NCBI GenBank assembly: GCA_021927905.1
Contig: BLLK01000047.1
Span: forward strand, 3,348,001 to 3,412,000
Source of the DNA: Chaetoceros tenuissimus
Taxonomy: Eukaryota > Bacillariophyta > Thalassiosirophyceae > Chaetocerotales > Chaetocerotaceae
Direction: 5' to 3'
DNA length: 64,000 bases
Made by a program: the position numbers and the translations under genes. Shown here piece by piece: positions 40,651 through 51,481 of this stretch. A model generated the notes under the pieces. That model was not told the DNA's origin, ran no database searches, and saw only the letters and a program-made list of their open reading frames with translations. Positions within the stretch are counted from its first letter, which is position 1. Every line of letters starts with the position of its first letter.

Positions 40651-42339
40651 TTAAAAACCGTCGTCCAAAAATTTATCATCGACACTGTTCTCGAATAATG
40701 GTTTTAATAATTGTTCCAACTCTCTGTTTTGTCCATTAATTACTTCTCGATTAATTCGTTCGGGAAGCAACGTCCTCAAAAAGTCTAGTTTATTGCGATG
40801 ACCTAGGCGATAATGTCCCAACGAACTGATATCGTCACTATCTCGTACATCCAAGTCTGCACCCTTACTAAGAAGAAACTTTATAAATGAAACTTTTCTT
40901 TCGTGATTTACATCGTCATATTCGCATTGTTTCTCAGCTGCTACCATAAGAGGCGTCATTCCTCCTGTATCAAAATTTTTGTTGAGTGACTCTTCATGGT
41001 GCTCAATAGGAATGTAGGAGAACAGTATCATCATCAGATCCTCATCAAAATTTGCCGAACACAGATGTAAACTGTTGGAGTCTATAATGACTTCATACCC
41101 GTGTGTTGCAACGTTGCTTTTAATAAGAGATTCGTATTCATCCTTCAACTTATCATATCCATATTGGAATTGCACTCGCGAATCATCTAGTCCAGATCGG
41201 ATCAAATTTCTATTTTCTTCTAGTTCTCTTTCTATGAGTGTTTGACGGTTTTCAGCCTCTACTCTTTTTGCGGAACCATTTGGAAAGACTTCCCTAATCA
41301 TCTGTCTAGTTTCCTGAACCTTTTCCATACATTCTTGTATTTTACGCAACGTTTCATTCAATTTGTTTTCCTGTACTTTTTGCATCCTAGTTAGGTCATC
41401 AAACTGGCTGAGAATTACTCGTATTTCCTTTTCTAGATCCTTGGCGTGATCCGGAACTATACGCTTTGGCTTTGGTTGTGGTCGAACAATCTCTATCTTT
41501 TCCAAGTCTGGATCTGAAAGAATTTCAGTAGACAATAAAGAAGTTGGAGTACAGTAGACATAATCACACCCGCCGAATGAAACTGTCTCCCTGACTTGAT
41601 GAAATCCTGCACGTAAAAAATTCTTCATATCCAATATTGCCATTTCTCTGACATACTCAGAGGAAGGCCTAGAGTTGTCAGACGACTTCTTCAAGTATGG
41701 ATCTGGATCTGGAATATAGATTGATAAAGACCAATTTGGATCATTACTCCCTGGATTCATGAGTGCAGGAGATGTCATAATCGCTCGAATAGCAGTAGCA
41801 CAAACGAATGTCGAATCTCTGTAAATTTCGTCCAATTTAAAGCGTGAAATATAAACCAATCTATTACTCTCATCATCATTTATATCCAAGTCGACATTTT
41901 CTTGGTGACAAACGTAGGCATCTGCAACAGCTTCCACTCGACAGGGATCACCAAACATATTGAAAAATTCTACAGCTACCTGCTGTAATTCACCTGAGAT
42001 TGCATCTGCCATCTCATGAAAATTCATGTGAACTGATTGAAGTGGAAGAATATCAATGTGATAGCGTCCAGCTAGCAACTTATCGACATAAATATCTCCA
42101 CTTAGGGTCATCTCGTCATATTCTCCTTGTTCGAGTTCTGCGTTTGACAAAGATATCTCTGCACAATGTTGTTGACATCTTGACTTCACAAAGGAGGGCT
42201 GACCCAAAACTCCACGAATTCTTTTCGAGGTCAAACTTAGGTTAGCATGGTCTGATGCATTTGTCCATAGTAGAACTGCAGAAAGAGAATCATCGTCCAG
42301 TTCATGAATGGAAGCGGTTCTACTAGCTTGGGCTTCCAT
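40651..42339 (-). CDS. F-box-like protein with coiled coil and ankyrin repeats
   Basis: 562 residues, single exon. Residues 10-50 (IHELDDDSLSAVLLWTNASD then LTSKRIRGVLG) look like a degenerate F-box, which would link to SKP1 in an SCF ubiquitin ligase. Residues 300-390 are coiled coil (MQKVQENKLNETLRKIQECM). Residues 455-520 hold ankyrin repeats (GGMTPLMVAAEKQ, FIKFLLSKGADLDVRDSDDI), probably the partner-binding part. The middle has SSEYVREMAILDMKNFLRAG but no family I know. Its last residues, DDKFLDDGF, echo the truncated remnant left of the inverted repeats. Confidence 0.65.
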   Translation of the reverse strand: MEAQASRTASIHELDDDSLSAVLLWTNASDHANLSLTSKRIRGVLGQPSFVKSRCQQHCAEISLSNAELEQGEYDEMTLSGDIYVDKLLAGRYHIDILPLQSVHMNFHEMADAISGELQQVAVEFFNMFGDPCRVEAVADAYVCHQENVDLDINDDESNRLVYISRFKLDEIYRDSTFVCATAIRAIMTSPALMNPGSNDPNWSLSIYIPDPDPYLKKSSDNSRPSSEYVREMAILDMKNFLRAGFHQVRETVSFGGCDYVYCTPTSLLSTEILSDPDLEKIEIVRPQPKPKRIVPDHAKDLEKEIRVILSQFDDLTRMQKVQENKLNETLRKIQECMEKVQETRQMIREVFPNGSAKRVEAENRQTLIERELEENRNLIRSGLDDSRVQFQYGYDKLKDEYESLIKSNVATHGYEVIIDSNSLHLCSANFDEDLMMILFSYIPIEHHEESLNKNFDTGGMTPLMVAAEKQCEYDDVNHERKVSFIKFLLSKGADLDVRDSDDISSLGHYRLGHRNKLDFLRTLLPERINREVINGQNRELEQLLKPLFENSVDDKFLDDGF

Positions 42340-42688
42340 TATTTGTTTCTATATCAATAACAATTAACACCAATTTTCTACTCAAATGAATGATGATACC
42401 ATAGTTTTTGCTGCCGCCGAGTATTATCTCATGTTTCGCATGCTAACATTGCCAACTTGCCACTCTGATGTTTTGCTTCGTATTTTTATGACATTTGTCG
42501 CATGTTTGATGTAAGTCATTTGTTTTACTTCGACGGACAGACTGAAACGGCATCTTGTACGAAACATAACGAAAATTGAAATTGAATCCAACGTGATCAA
42601 TGTTCCATTCATTTGGAAAGTGCCTTTCCTTTCCATCCATTTTCATAGTTCTCAACCATCAAAATATATAGATAATTTTTGGGTTCAA
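42340..42688. promoter_or_regulatory. Shared divergent promoter region, F-box / AAA+ genes
   Basis: 349 bp between opposite start codons. The plus-strand frame is open for 32 codons upstream of the chosen AAA+ ATG, without another ATG in frame. Promoter role inferred. Confidence 0.35.
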
Positions 42689-44443
42689 ATGGGAAGGTAT
42701 TCAGTTCAATACGATTCCGAAGATGATGCTGATTTGAGTCATAATGATGGGCATAACGGTCAACTCATTTCCAGTCATGTTCCAGAATGCGACACCAATA
42801 ATAATGGTACTCACAATCCTCAAGATCAACTGTTTCGGAATCATTCCTTTCATGACAATCATAGCTTGCAGGAACAAACTGGCTCTGGATATTTAGTAGA
42901 GTCGCCGTTGAGAGACAGAAGTATCTCCTATCGAAAGCAATTTTTTCTGTTACTATTTTTGTTTCTATTCAAGCATTATATACCACCCCCTCCCTCGCCA
43001 TTTGATGATTGGATAGAATATATACAGCATTCTACAAATGGAATAAAGTCTGTGGCTATTAATTGTTTATCTTTGCTATGTTATATATCTTCAGGAGCAT
43101 TTCATAATGTGAAAGAGGATGGTCGAGAGGTGTTGCAGAGATTGTGGAAAAGAGATACAGCAGTAGATCATCACTGCCACATAGGAATCCCTGCATCAAA
43201 CAGTACTTTTGATTCCAGGAGCATTATGATGGATCATTTTGAACGGAATATTTTTGGTCAAGATCATGCTATCGAGACCATTATAGGTGCCCTTGAATCT
43301 ATGTACATAGGTAAACACACAGATGATGAAAAGAAAAAGTCAAGACCTTTCACAATGATGTTCACAGGCTCTGAAGGCGTAGGAAAGTCTCATATTAGTA
43401 GAGAAATAATAAGCACTCTACTTCAACCTTGCTCAATTGAAGAGTTTCAGCAGCATGAACACTGTATTCATACCTTGTCCAATATATGTCAGCACAAGGT
43501 TCTCGAACTCAATGGATTAGATTTTGCACTGGACGGAAATGATGAAAGTGGTACTTATACCGGCTTAGGTATGATACAACAGATTTTAGATTATCTGTAT
43601 ATACAAGATGGGGCTGGTGGAATCATTTTGATCCGTCATGTAGAGAATGTCAGTCTACAAGCCAAACTAGAATTAGTTCGCTTGTTGACTAAAGAGAGTG
43701 TATCTTTCACACCTTCTGTATTGACATCGACAGTCAAGAAGGAATCAACATTCATAAACGATTTCTATGAATCACTCGGTGCTGGTATGAATATAAATGC
43801 GATTGAAGAGAAACAAGAAACTAATGTTCGTTTGGATAATTCCATCTTTCTCTTCACAACAGACATGGGGACAGACAAGATCTTTTCTGGTATCCAGAGA
43901 CATGAAAGTCACCGACAAATTCAGCAAAAAGTTCGAGAAGATATAGATACTATCTTTGGGAAAAAGGTAAGTTTGTTGATCTACTATAGCTTCTTTGTGA
44001 TGACCTGAACGTTCTTATGCTAACGAAGATATGTCTCTGTTATATAGGTTCTTGATCATGTTATACCACTATGGCCATTACAATACAAAGACATGAAAAG
44101 TATAGTCAAACATAAGCTCGAACAATTGAAAATTTCGGACAAGGTTATCACAAGAATTCCTATTGAGGTTGATTCAGTTGCAATAGAATATCTATCGGGT
44201 CCTATAAATGTTGAATATATTGAAATGAAACATGTTGACTCTGGTTCCTATGTCTTTGCTCGCCGTGGTGGTCATGATATAAGCTATACAGATTTATCAA
44301 GACTTCTTCATGACAGATTGATAGCCAATACATTTTACCACAAAAATGATTTCATCAGGATAGGTTTTGAGAATGAAGAATATTTGATTGAATTGTGCAC
44401 GAGAGATGATTTATCCGACGTCATTTGTTCTTCTCTTGCATGA
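42689..44443 (+). CDS. Membrane-anchored torsin/ClpB-like AAA+ protein
   Basis: Exons 42689-43966 and 44048-44443 (81-nt intron) give 557 residues. Residues 1-80 are polar and disordered; 84-96 (QFFLLLFLFLFKHY) are a single membrane segment, then PPPPSPF. The AAA+ domain starts with HFERNIFGQDHAIETIIGAL, as in torsins and ClpB D2, followed by Walker A GSEGVGKS (227-234). The Walker B position reads GIILIRHVENVS, with basic residues where the catalytic Asp-Asp/Asp-Glu normally sits. The sensor strand is SIFLFTTDMG and the C-terminal part opens VLDHVIPLWPLQYKD, as in torsin/ClpB lids. A single-span membrane AAA+ protein of the ER or nuclear envelope is inferred, possibly with weak or no ATP hydrolysis. 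Confidence 0.7.
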
Positions 44444-44664
44444 TACCAGGATACGCAAGACTCTTATTTTGTCTTGATTGTACGTATGCTAATGCTAAAA
44501 TTTAAAACAAACATTTTCAACGTTTCTTTATAATATATATATTGCCATATAGGAAGGAAGAGGTAGAAAGAGACCATACAAGAAATCTCTGAGTAAGCAC
44601 TGACGTATTACACACTAATGGTTGTCAAAGGTTGTCACGATGCACAAAGTAATCATAAACAAGA

Positions 44665-46028
44665 CTAGTCAGAATTGACGAAGCTGTTCTTGATCTCAAC
44701 GATTGCAGAAACAATATCTCTAAATTGTGGTCTCTTGTTCATATCTTGGTCCCAGCATCTCTGTACTAGAGTCCTCATTCCTTCTGGCCAGCTTCGAAGT
44801 GTTTCAATCTTTGGTCTAAATCCTCTTTGCACGACGAAACTCATGTGTTGTTGTTCAGAATATCCATCAAATGGTTTTTCAAGGGAAAAGATTTCCCACA
44901 AAAGGATTGCAAATGAGTATACATCCACGGATAGATTGTATCTCTTTCGAAGTGCAACCTCCTGATGAATAATTAAAAAGAAAACGAGTGAGTTTTGAAC
45001 ATTATTGGTGTAAATGTGAACTTCATAAGAGATTTCAGATCTAACAAACTTACCGGTGCCATATATCTTCTGCTTCCAGTGTTTGCAGTCAGGTGGTATG
45101 TACCATCTTCATGTCTCTTGTATGGTTTGAGTTCCTTCGCTAATCCAAAGTCGAACAACTTGAGATTATTCTCCTTATCAAACCCAATATTATCCGGTTT
45201 CAGATCTCTATAAACAATCATATGTTGGTGTAAATACTGCATAGCTTGTGCCAACTGCAAAGCACTCTCCATACGTTCAACCTTGATTCCTTTACGTTTG
45301 ATTCCCTTCAAATCATGTGCAGTTCTATAAAGGAATGAATTATATTTCTCAACTCTCTGTCTCCATTCTACATCAATTTTCTTATCTAGAGTAGTATGCA
45401 TTTTATCCAAAAGCAAAAAGTAGCCTCCTTCTACACCAGGCTTTGCAGTCAACTTCGGATAAACAGGTTGGAACAAATCAATACCTGCAGTGACACCTCT
45501 GATTTTCAAAATATGCGGATGATTCAGGGTAGCTAGAAAGTGCGCTTCTATGGCCAAGTCTGCAATTCCACGTGCAAACTTTCGCCTCTCGATAATAATC
45601 TCCGGTCTTAGAAATTTGACACAATAATCTCCTCCGTGCTGAAGCGATTTCATATTCAATTCAGCGTCGAATACTAAACAGAACCCGCCTCTGCCCAACA
45701 GATTTCCAACACGAATGTTTTCAGGTGAAAGCTGGACTACATGGTTGGCAGCTATAGTTTTCCAACATCCCTTGGCTGCTTCTGCTTGAGACTGAAGCTC
45801 GACATTCGCAGCAATGTTGGTATCATTGAAAAAGACTGATTTGTGGACTAGGCGTTCTACTGCTCGTTTTCCAGTTTTGGATGCATATTCGAGGGAGCAG
45901 GGACATGCTATACCTCTAGCTCTATAGTCTTGGCAATCGCAGTGTGGAATAACGTCTGCTGATGTAGCCTTTTGCTTCGAGGGTGTGTTATGACTGATTG
46001 GTTCTGCAATTGGCATAGTAGCAATCAT
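44665..46028 (-). CDS. Tyrosine-kinase-like (TKL) protein kinase
   Basis: Exons 46028-45054 and 44961-44665 (92-nt intron) give 423 residues. Kinase motifs: glycine loop GRGGFCLVF (112-120), VKF with the ATP-binding Lys, HPHILKIRGV, catalytic loop YRDLKPDNIGF, DFGLA, and the activation-segment end YMAP|EVAL rebuilt by splicing. The last part (VDVYSFAILLWEIFSLEKPF and LVQRCWDQDMNKRPQFRDIV) is typical of TKL/MLK-like kinases. An insert of about 40 basic residues lies before helix E. The N-terminus carries a Cys cluster, HCDCQDYRARGIACPC (29-44), that could bind a metal. All catalytic residues appear present. Confidence 0.9.
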
Positions 46029-47051
46029 GATCTATGTATTCTGTAGATTAGCTGTAATTGAAAGGTACGTAGGACTCTTGAGTGTACTTGGAACGATTCT
46101 TTGATCCTATTGTTGTTTCTTGATGTCAAGGTGCTTGCTAGCTTGTCTGACAACTGATGGGAAAGGTTAGGTGTTCTTCGAGAAAGAACTGTAAAAAGTA
46201 TGTTGACACTATGTTTGGTGTCGGTATGATTGTCTGTTCTAGTTGTTGTTTCAACTGTGTATAAAGAGAGGATGAGCTCTGTGATTCAATCTCTCGTTTT
46301 CGTTTAAAATGGAAGCCTTTAGTTTCTTGTCGTCTTGTAGTACTGATGGCTTCGAACACTGAAACTACTAATGTTGGTGACAACTCATCAATCGTTTTGA
46401 TGCTTCTCTTTGGTTCCTGTTCAGCTGATGGCTTCTCTGGCTTCTTTTTTTGTCTTTTCAACGATCGCATTCCCGAGCGCCAATTTCGTGGGACTCAAGT
46501 CATTGAACAGATGTCTCGTGCATTTACTTCTTTTTTCTTTTTACTTTTTTTTGAATGAATGAATCATTGATATGATTATGCAACATTCATCCAAAGAAAT
46601 GCTTGGAAAATTAATAATTTATGATTGTAAATATTATATTATATTGTAGTACTTTAATTGTAATGAATTCGTTTCCTACATAATCATATTGCATGTTTAT
46701 AAAAAGACAAGATATGAAAATTCATCATGGATTTTCATTTTCATATGAATTGTGAAAGTAAATTGAATCACTAGAAACTATTGTGTATTATATTGAATAT
46801 ATATTTCATCATGATTGATTGTAAAAGTCATGCTTCTGATATGATTGCATCAATAATAGCTAAAGTACCAAGTAACGAAAAATAAATTCGCTCCTGATTT
46901 CAAGTTGCAACTTGAACTAATAATTTGAATTTGAATATATTCTCTACGAGTACACCTGTAGTTCCATTTTTCTATGATACATTATAGCAGTACAATGATG
47001 GACAGTAGCATACTATCAATGACATTGTCTCAACCCATTTAATAATTCTAA
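46029..47051. other. AT-rich intergenic region
   Basis: About 1 kb. From 46560 on it is very AT-rich with TATATT-type runs. It includes one doubtful open frame listed separately. No RNA gene or repeat recognised. Confidence 0.5.
46138..46470 (-). CDS. Doubtful small basic protein
   Basis: 110 codons. The first 70 residues are protein-like (MRSLKRQKKKPEKPSAEQEP, IDELSPTLVVSVFEAISTT) and Lys/Arg-rich; the end is not. It could be an upstream exon or a 5' leader frame of the kinase gene 110 bp further on the same strand. No family recognised. Confidence 0.25.
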   Translation of the reverse strand: MRSLKRQKKKPEKPSAEQEPKRSIKTIDELSPTLVVSVFEAISTTRRQETKGFHFKRKREIESQSSSSLYTQLKQQLEQTIIPTPNIVSTYFLQFFLEEHLTFPISCQTS

Positions 47052-47636
47052 TCATCCCCATGCCTCTTGTAAACTATAATGTATTTGAAGTTCACCCCGA
47101 ATGTTGTATAAATCATTTAAATCACCAATCCAGTCCTCTGAACAAGGAGTAAATGACTGCTGCACATATAAATACAATGTATCTTTATCCGTCAATTGAA
47201 GCATTTTACGTAAACGATTTTGCAGTGTACTGAATGGGGATGTAGCATTCAAAAGAAATTTTGACTTTTTCAGAATGGGTGCTGATCCTACCGCCACTAA
47301 ATGTATTTTCACCTTTGTTGTACACGGATCCACCCTCTGGATCGCTTTCTCACATGATGATTCTTGGTCTGTAGTCTCTTCCTCGTTACATGGTGACGAA
47401 GAGTCGTCAGTGTCTTGTTGTATAGCCTCGCTCAACATTTTTTCCTCTTGCTGTTGATCATTCAAGGAGGAAGGATTAGAGCTTTGATCTGATGGGTACT
47501 TCGACATCTGCTCGCTGTTTTGGTCACCAGGATCTTCTTGGATCAATTGTTCATTCTTTTCATCATCACTGATGGTAATCTTTTCTATTCCATTTGTTAA
47601 TTGGGCATCCTCATCCTTCCTGGTTCCGCCTTCCAT
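47052..47636 (-). CDS. ATG12: Autophagy ubiquitin-like protein ATG12
   Basis: 194 residues. Residues 1-100 are acidic and disordered (Glu/Gln/Ser-rich). Residues 105-194 match ATG12: TKVKIHLVAVGSAPILKKSK, FLLNATSPFSTLQNRLRKML, DTLYLYVQQSFTPCSEDWIG, DLNDLYNIRGELQIHYSLQE and the C-terminal AWG. The terminal Gly is joined by ATG7 and ATG10 to ATG5, and the conjugate drives ATG8 lipidation. It ends directly at Gly, so no processing is needed, as in other eukaryotes. The disordered N-terminus is longer than in animals but similar extensions occur in fungi. Confidence 0.93.
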   Translation of the reverse strand: MEGGTRKDEDAQLTNGIEKITISDDEKNEQLIQEDPGDQNSEQMSKYPSDQSSNPSSLNDQQQEEKMLSEAIQQDTDDSSSPCNEEETTDQESSCEKAIQRVDPCTTKVKIHLVAVGSAPILKKSKFLLNATSPFSTLQNRLRKMLQLTDKDTLYLYVQQSFTPCSEDWIGDLNDLYNIRGELQIHYSLQEAWG

Positions 47637-47912
47637 TTTTCAATTGTTTTAAAATTCTTCTTCGTAATCTTCAGCAATCAAGAGGTAGAGTCAATTACGA
47701 ATATATATTTGACGAGAAGTAAAAGAGGAGGAGGGGTAATTCTTCAAATAGTTCACTGCACTGTTCATTACTTCAAGATTTTAGGTCGCTGACGATGGTT
47801 ATCCGCCTTGAGTAGGTCGGGTCGGACAAAAAAGGATAAGGGATCAAAAGTATACTGTCAATAGCTAATTTCTTATAGATCAATCATCAATTTTTTGAAT
47901 TTTCATTACAAA

Positions 47913-49064
47913 TCACTTCTTTCTCATGATGCATATCCTTACATCTGATCTGGGCTGATCATCATAGCATGGGAAAATATATGGTAAATTGTCAATATCT
48001 TTACGGGCTACATATTCGCATTTGACATCTGCCCTTTGTAACTCTTTTTCAAAAATAGCAAAAGTCTCAGCATTGCGAAAGGTGGTTGCAAAAATAGCAC
48101 ATTTCTCTTCATTTGATAAAAGTTTTGCAACTGATTGTACAAGAGCCGGTATAAATGCACGATCATAAACACAATCTGCAGCAATTAATACTTGTGCTTG
48201 TCTCGCCAAAGCTAAAGAAGTTTCCACGTCTTGATCAATTGTTTCTTTTGGCATGATGTGGCTTTGACTATCAAATTCTCCATCAGCAAATTGTTCCCAT
48301 TCTAAATAACCAGTAGTCACTGGTTGTTCATTTTCTTCTTCGACATTTAAACTTTCTCGAACCCTTTTGGTCCATTCTTGATTAATGGCTACATTGTGTA
48401 TCATGTTTAATAACGTTGCATCTGTATAGTCTGTCATGTGCATACTCTTTGTTTTGCATAGGCCAGCAACTATTATTCCGGTCGTCCCTACCCCTGCTCC
48501 TAATTCAACAATCGCCTTTCCATCGACCAATTCAGGATTCCTGATCAGATACTCTGTTAGACAGGCTCCAGCTTCCCAAAGTTTTCTAACTCCGACATCA
48601 TTATGTTGTGGAAATACTCTTGTACCTACGAGATTGTCACTGACAATCTGCTCGTCACCGCACTGTGGAATCTCAAACGAAACATGACAAGATGCGCAGG
48701 GATTAGGTATGTCTCCTCCTTCTGTCGTTCTGAATTGATATTCCATCATTATTTCTAAAAAAGTCTCGTTTTCAATGGTAGAGTATTGTTCCACTTGTGA
48801 GACATACTTCTGGAGTAAATTTTTTATATACCTATTTGTAGGAAGAAAATTTGCCTCTGTTCCATCTTCATTGTAGATTATGCTGTTTATAATTGCCGCA
48901 ATTTTTTCTTGTGCATCATCTCTCAAGTGAGGAGGGGTGGTATCGCTTTTCTCATTTACTTTCTCATCTTTGTAGGACAGCTTGAAACTGCTCAGCACAG
49001 TATTAATGTTGGACATGGACCGAATCAAGGCTTCTGTCGAATATCGCTCAATTTTGCTCTCCAT
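47913..49064 (-). CDS. Class I methyltransferase, EEF2KMT/FAM86 or METTL21-like
   Basis: 383 residues. The N-terminal 160 residues are helical and unassigned. The methyltransferase core opens with GVRKLWEAGACLTEYL, then motif I AIVELGAGVGTTGIIVAG (about 205-222), a following acidic strand MTDY, DATLLNMIHNVAINQEW, and a post-I strand VLIAADCVYDRAFIPALVQS. This is the Methyltransf_16 group, which methylates lysines in proteins such as eEF2, HSP70 and VCP. The long N-terminal part favours the EEF2KMT/FAM86 type, though its usual FAM86 domain is not clear by eye. Cytosolic, no targeting signal. Confidence 0.8.
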   Translation of the reverse strand: MESKIERYSTEALIRSMSNINTVLSSFKLSYKDEKVNEKSDTTPPHLRDDAQEKIAAIINSIIYNEDGTEANFLPTNRYIKNLLQKYVSQVEQYSTIENETFLEIMMEYQFRTTEGGDIPNPCASCHVSFEIPQCGDEQIVSDNLVGTRVFPQHNDVGVRKLWEAGACLTEYLIRNPELVDGKAIVELGAGVGTTGIIVAGLCKTKSMHMTDYTDATLLNMIHNVAINQEWTKRVRESLNVEEENEQPVTTGYLEWEQFADGEFDSQSHIMPKETIDQDVETSLALARQAQVLIAADCVYDRAFIPALVQSVAKLLSNEEKCAIFATTFRNAETFAIFEKELQRADVKCEYVARKDIDNLPYIFPCYDDQPRSDVRICIMRKK

Positions 49065-49496
49065 GATGGATAGAAGGTTGATTTTTAAAAGTACTACTTT
49101 GCATCAAACACAAAATGGAACTTTGAAATGAGTTGAAGAAGGAATATGATCAACTAAATGCTCAATGGTACCTAATAGTGGGGGGGGGGATGGTGGTTGT
49201 TTGATGGAGTGGGTATTTTAAAGTACGTACATAAATCCACCGATCGTCATTGTGAAAAGATTTTTTCTATTTGGATTTACTTTTTTTTTTAGTTATTCCA
49301 TCCAAAAAATCTAAAACGAAATAGATACTAAAAATAAGGTCTCTTCGTGCATTGGAAAAACACTAGCTACCTAGGAATATCAAACATAATTTCAATTGAA
49401 TTTGCCCTAATTTTTTTTAGTTTCTGCTTTATTTCTAGACCATGCTTTCACAACAGCTCCTAGCTTTAGGAACAGAAAACATGTAGGTTTCATTTT
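49065..49496. other. Intergenic region with homopolymer runs
   Basis: Contains a run of nine G near 49181 and T runs near 49281 and 49411. No gene or repeat otherwise. Confidence 0.5.
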
Positions 49497-51481
49497 TTAA
49501 GTGGAATATTCTGCTGTACAAGAGCAAGCGTCATCACAAGAAACTTTCACTTCGAAGTGGTCATCGTACTTGTCATTTTGATTACCATAATAATCGTGGG
49601 TGTCGGTATAGTAATTATGCTCATGGTGGAGATCACTAGCAATCGCCTCTCCTCCAACTTCAATACTCAAATGAGCTGCCATATTGTGATCATAATATTG
49701 ATAAGTATAATACTCATGTCCTTCTGCATAATAATAGTTACCATCCTCAAACGCATGATACACATCAATAGTGAATTCTTTGCCAGCAGCTTCTTTGATT
49801 ACCATGGTTTCTGCAGTGGAGTAGTAGTAGTAAGCTTCATTTTCTGCTTCTGTGACATAGTAGTGTTGAGCACCATAATAGTCGTGATTCTCGTAATAAT
49901 CGTCCCAAGTATGTCCATATTCGCACCAACTTTTTGGGATTGAGTCTTTATCTTTTCCTTCACAAACTTCGTTTCCATACTTGACTGTCATATAATCCTT
50001 GTGTGTTCCATAATATGGGGCTTCCTCTTCAAACTCGTCATAATACCCTTCTCCATGTGGATATGCAAGTCTTAGGTCAACATTACATGTCTCAACAGCT
50101 GTTGGAGAAGCAGTTGGGGAAGCTGTTGGGGAAGTTGTTGGAGAAACCGTAGGCTAAAGAAAGAAGAGAATAGTTAGAAATTTGAATGGAAAGGGGATCT
50201 AAAAGATAATCCAAAAATAGAAATTCTCAGGAATACTCACTGCTGCAGTTGGCGAAGAAGTTGGACTGGCAGTGGGATTGCTAGTCGGCTGTGAATACAA
50301 AGAAAAGAAGAAAAGCAAGAGGTTTCATGTTAGTCAATCTTCATACTCTTCATTTAATCAATTCATCAATACGTGAATACTCACACTTGCGGTTGGTGAA
50401 GCAGTTGGACTTGAACTTGGTTGATCGGACGGAATATCTGAAGGAATCAATGAAGGCGAATCGGTCGGACTGCCAGTAGGTGCCTTGGACGGAACAGATG
50501 AAGGACTCAATGAAGGTGAACCAGTCGGACTAGTGGATGGCAAGTCGGAAGGAACAGTTGAAGGAATCAATGAAGGTGAACCAGTCGGACTAGTGGATGG
50601 CAAGTCGGAAGGAACAGTTGAAGGAATCAATGAAGGTGAAGATGTCGGACTGCCAGTAGGTGCCTTGGACGGAACCTCGGATGGTACTTCTGAAGGACTC
50701 AATGAAGGTGAAGAGCTCGGGGAAGCACTTGGAGAAACTGTAGTGGTTGGACTAGAAGTTGGAGACTCAGTTTCTACTGCATAATAAGCACAACCCCATT
50801 TATCATTATTGACACGATCCACAGTTTCAGCAGTTACTTTATTACTGAAGAGAAAACATTTTTCATTCGGAAAGTTCATTTGGTAGGCTTTGCAGAGGGA
50901 GTCATTCTCACACTGATTCTCACAATCTGATTGTGAAAACTCAGTAGTAATCTTGTAAGCAACTCCATCACATTTTACACCTCTCTCAAATGAGAGTACA
51001 GTTACAACTGAAGTGCTTGGCTCGGAGGATGGTGCTGAAGTTGGTTCTGAAGTTGGTTCTGGAGTTGCTGCTGGGACGTATTCGGTTAAAATTTTACCAC
51101 ATCTAGTTCTTTTACCTTCAACAGGATCGTTCATCTATAAATAGAAAAAGAGCAAAGTTAGTATTTCCGAGAACTTCATGACAAATGAAAAGACTTCAAT
51201 AACGAACTCACCTTTGACTGCACATCGTACAAGTGACACGATCCTATTTTCCCTGTTGCTGATTTAAATTCGAATCCAACCTGTGTGCACCATTTAGTAT
51301 TAAGGCATTTCTTTTTGCATTTAAATGCCTTGTTGAAGTTCGATGCACTGTCGAGTGTTCTTTTAGGTTCTCCAGTGCAAACTTTATTCTTCATCTTTAC
51401 AGATCTCTCTTCTACAAGCTCCTGAGCATCAACTGCTGCAAGAATGCCAAAGGCAAACAAGGCACAAGTATTGAACTTCAT
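49497..51481 (-). CDS. Secreted apple-like / Pro-Ser repeat / Tyr-rich protein
   Basis: Four exons, 51481-51212, 51134-50385, 50288-50241 and 50153-49497, all in phase 0, give 574 residues. A signal peptide (MKFNTCALFAFGILAAVDA) is followed by two Cys-rich apple/PAN-like modules (residues 30-85, with CKKKCLNTKWC and CHLYD; 145-210, with CENQCENDSLCKAY and CFLF). Next is a Pro-Ser/Pro-Thr spacer of about 150 residues (SPSLIPSTVPSDLPSTSPTG), typical of diatom cell-wall or mucilage proteins, partly made of a 60-bp repeat. The final 180 residues are extraordinarily rich in Tyr, His, Asp and Glu (YYENHDYYGAQHYYV, NYYYAEGHEYYTYQYYDHN) and end in a Cys group. Secretion and cell-surface or adhesive use are inferred; no family covers the tail as far as I know. 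Confidence 0.85.
50521..50640 (-). repeat. Perfect 60-bp tandem repeat in the Pro-Ser spacer
   Basis: 50521-50580 and 50581-50640 are the same sequence. Each unit encodes 20 residues of the SPSLIPSTVPSDLPSTSPTG type. The identity points to recent duplication or ongoing homogenisation. Confidence 0.97.

Noticed and set aside
40651-46028. Idea that F-box, AAA+ and kinase genes form a defence cluster
   Set aside because: They are separate eukaryotic genes in different orientations with ordinary introns and promoters; no linked toxin, nuclease or sensor logic is visible.
49181-49190. Run of nine G as a regulatory or quadruplex site
   Set aside because: A single G tract cannot form an intramolecular quadruplex; homopolymer errors are also possible.
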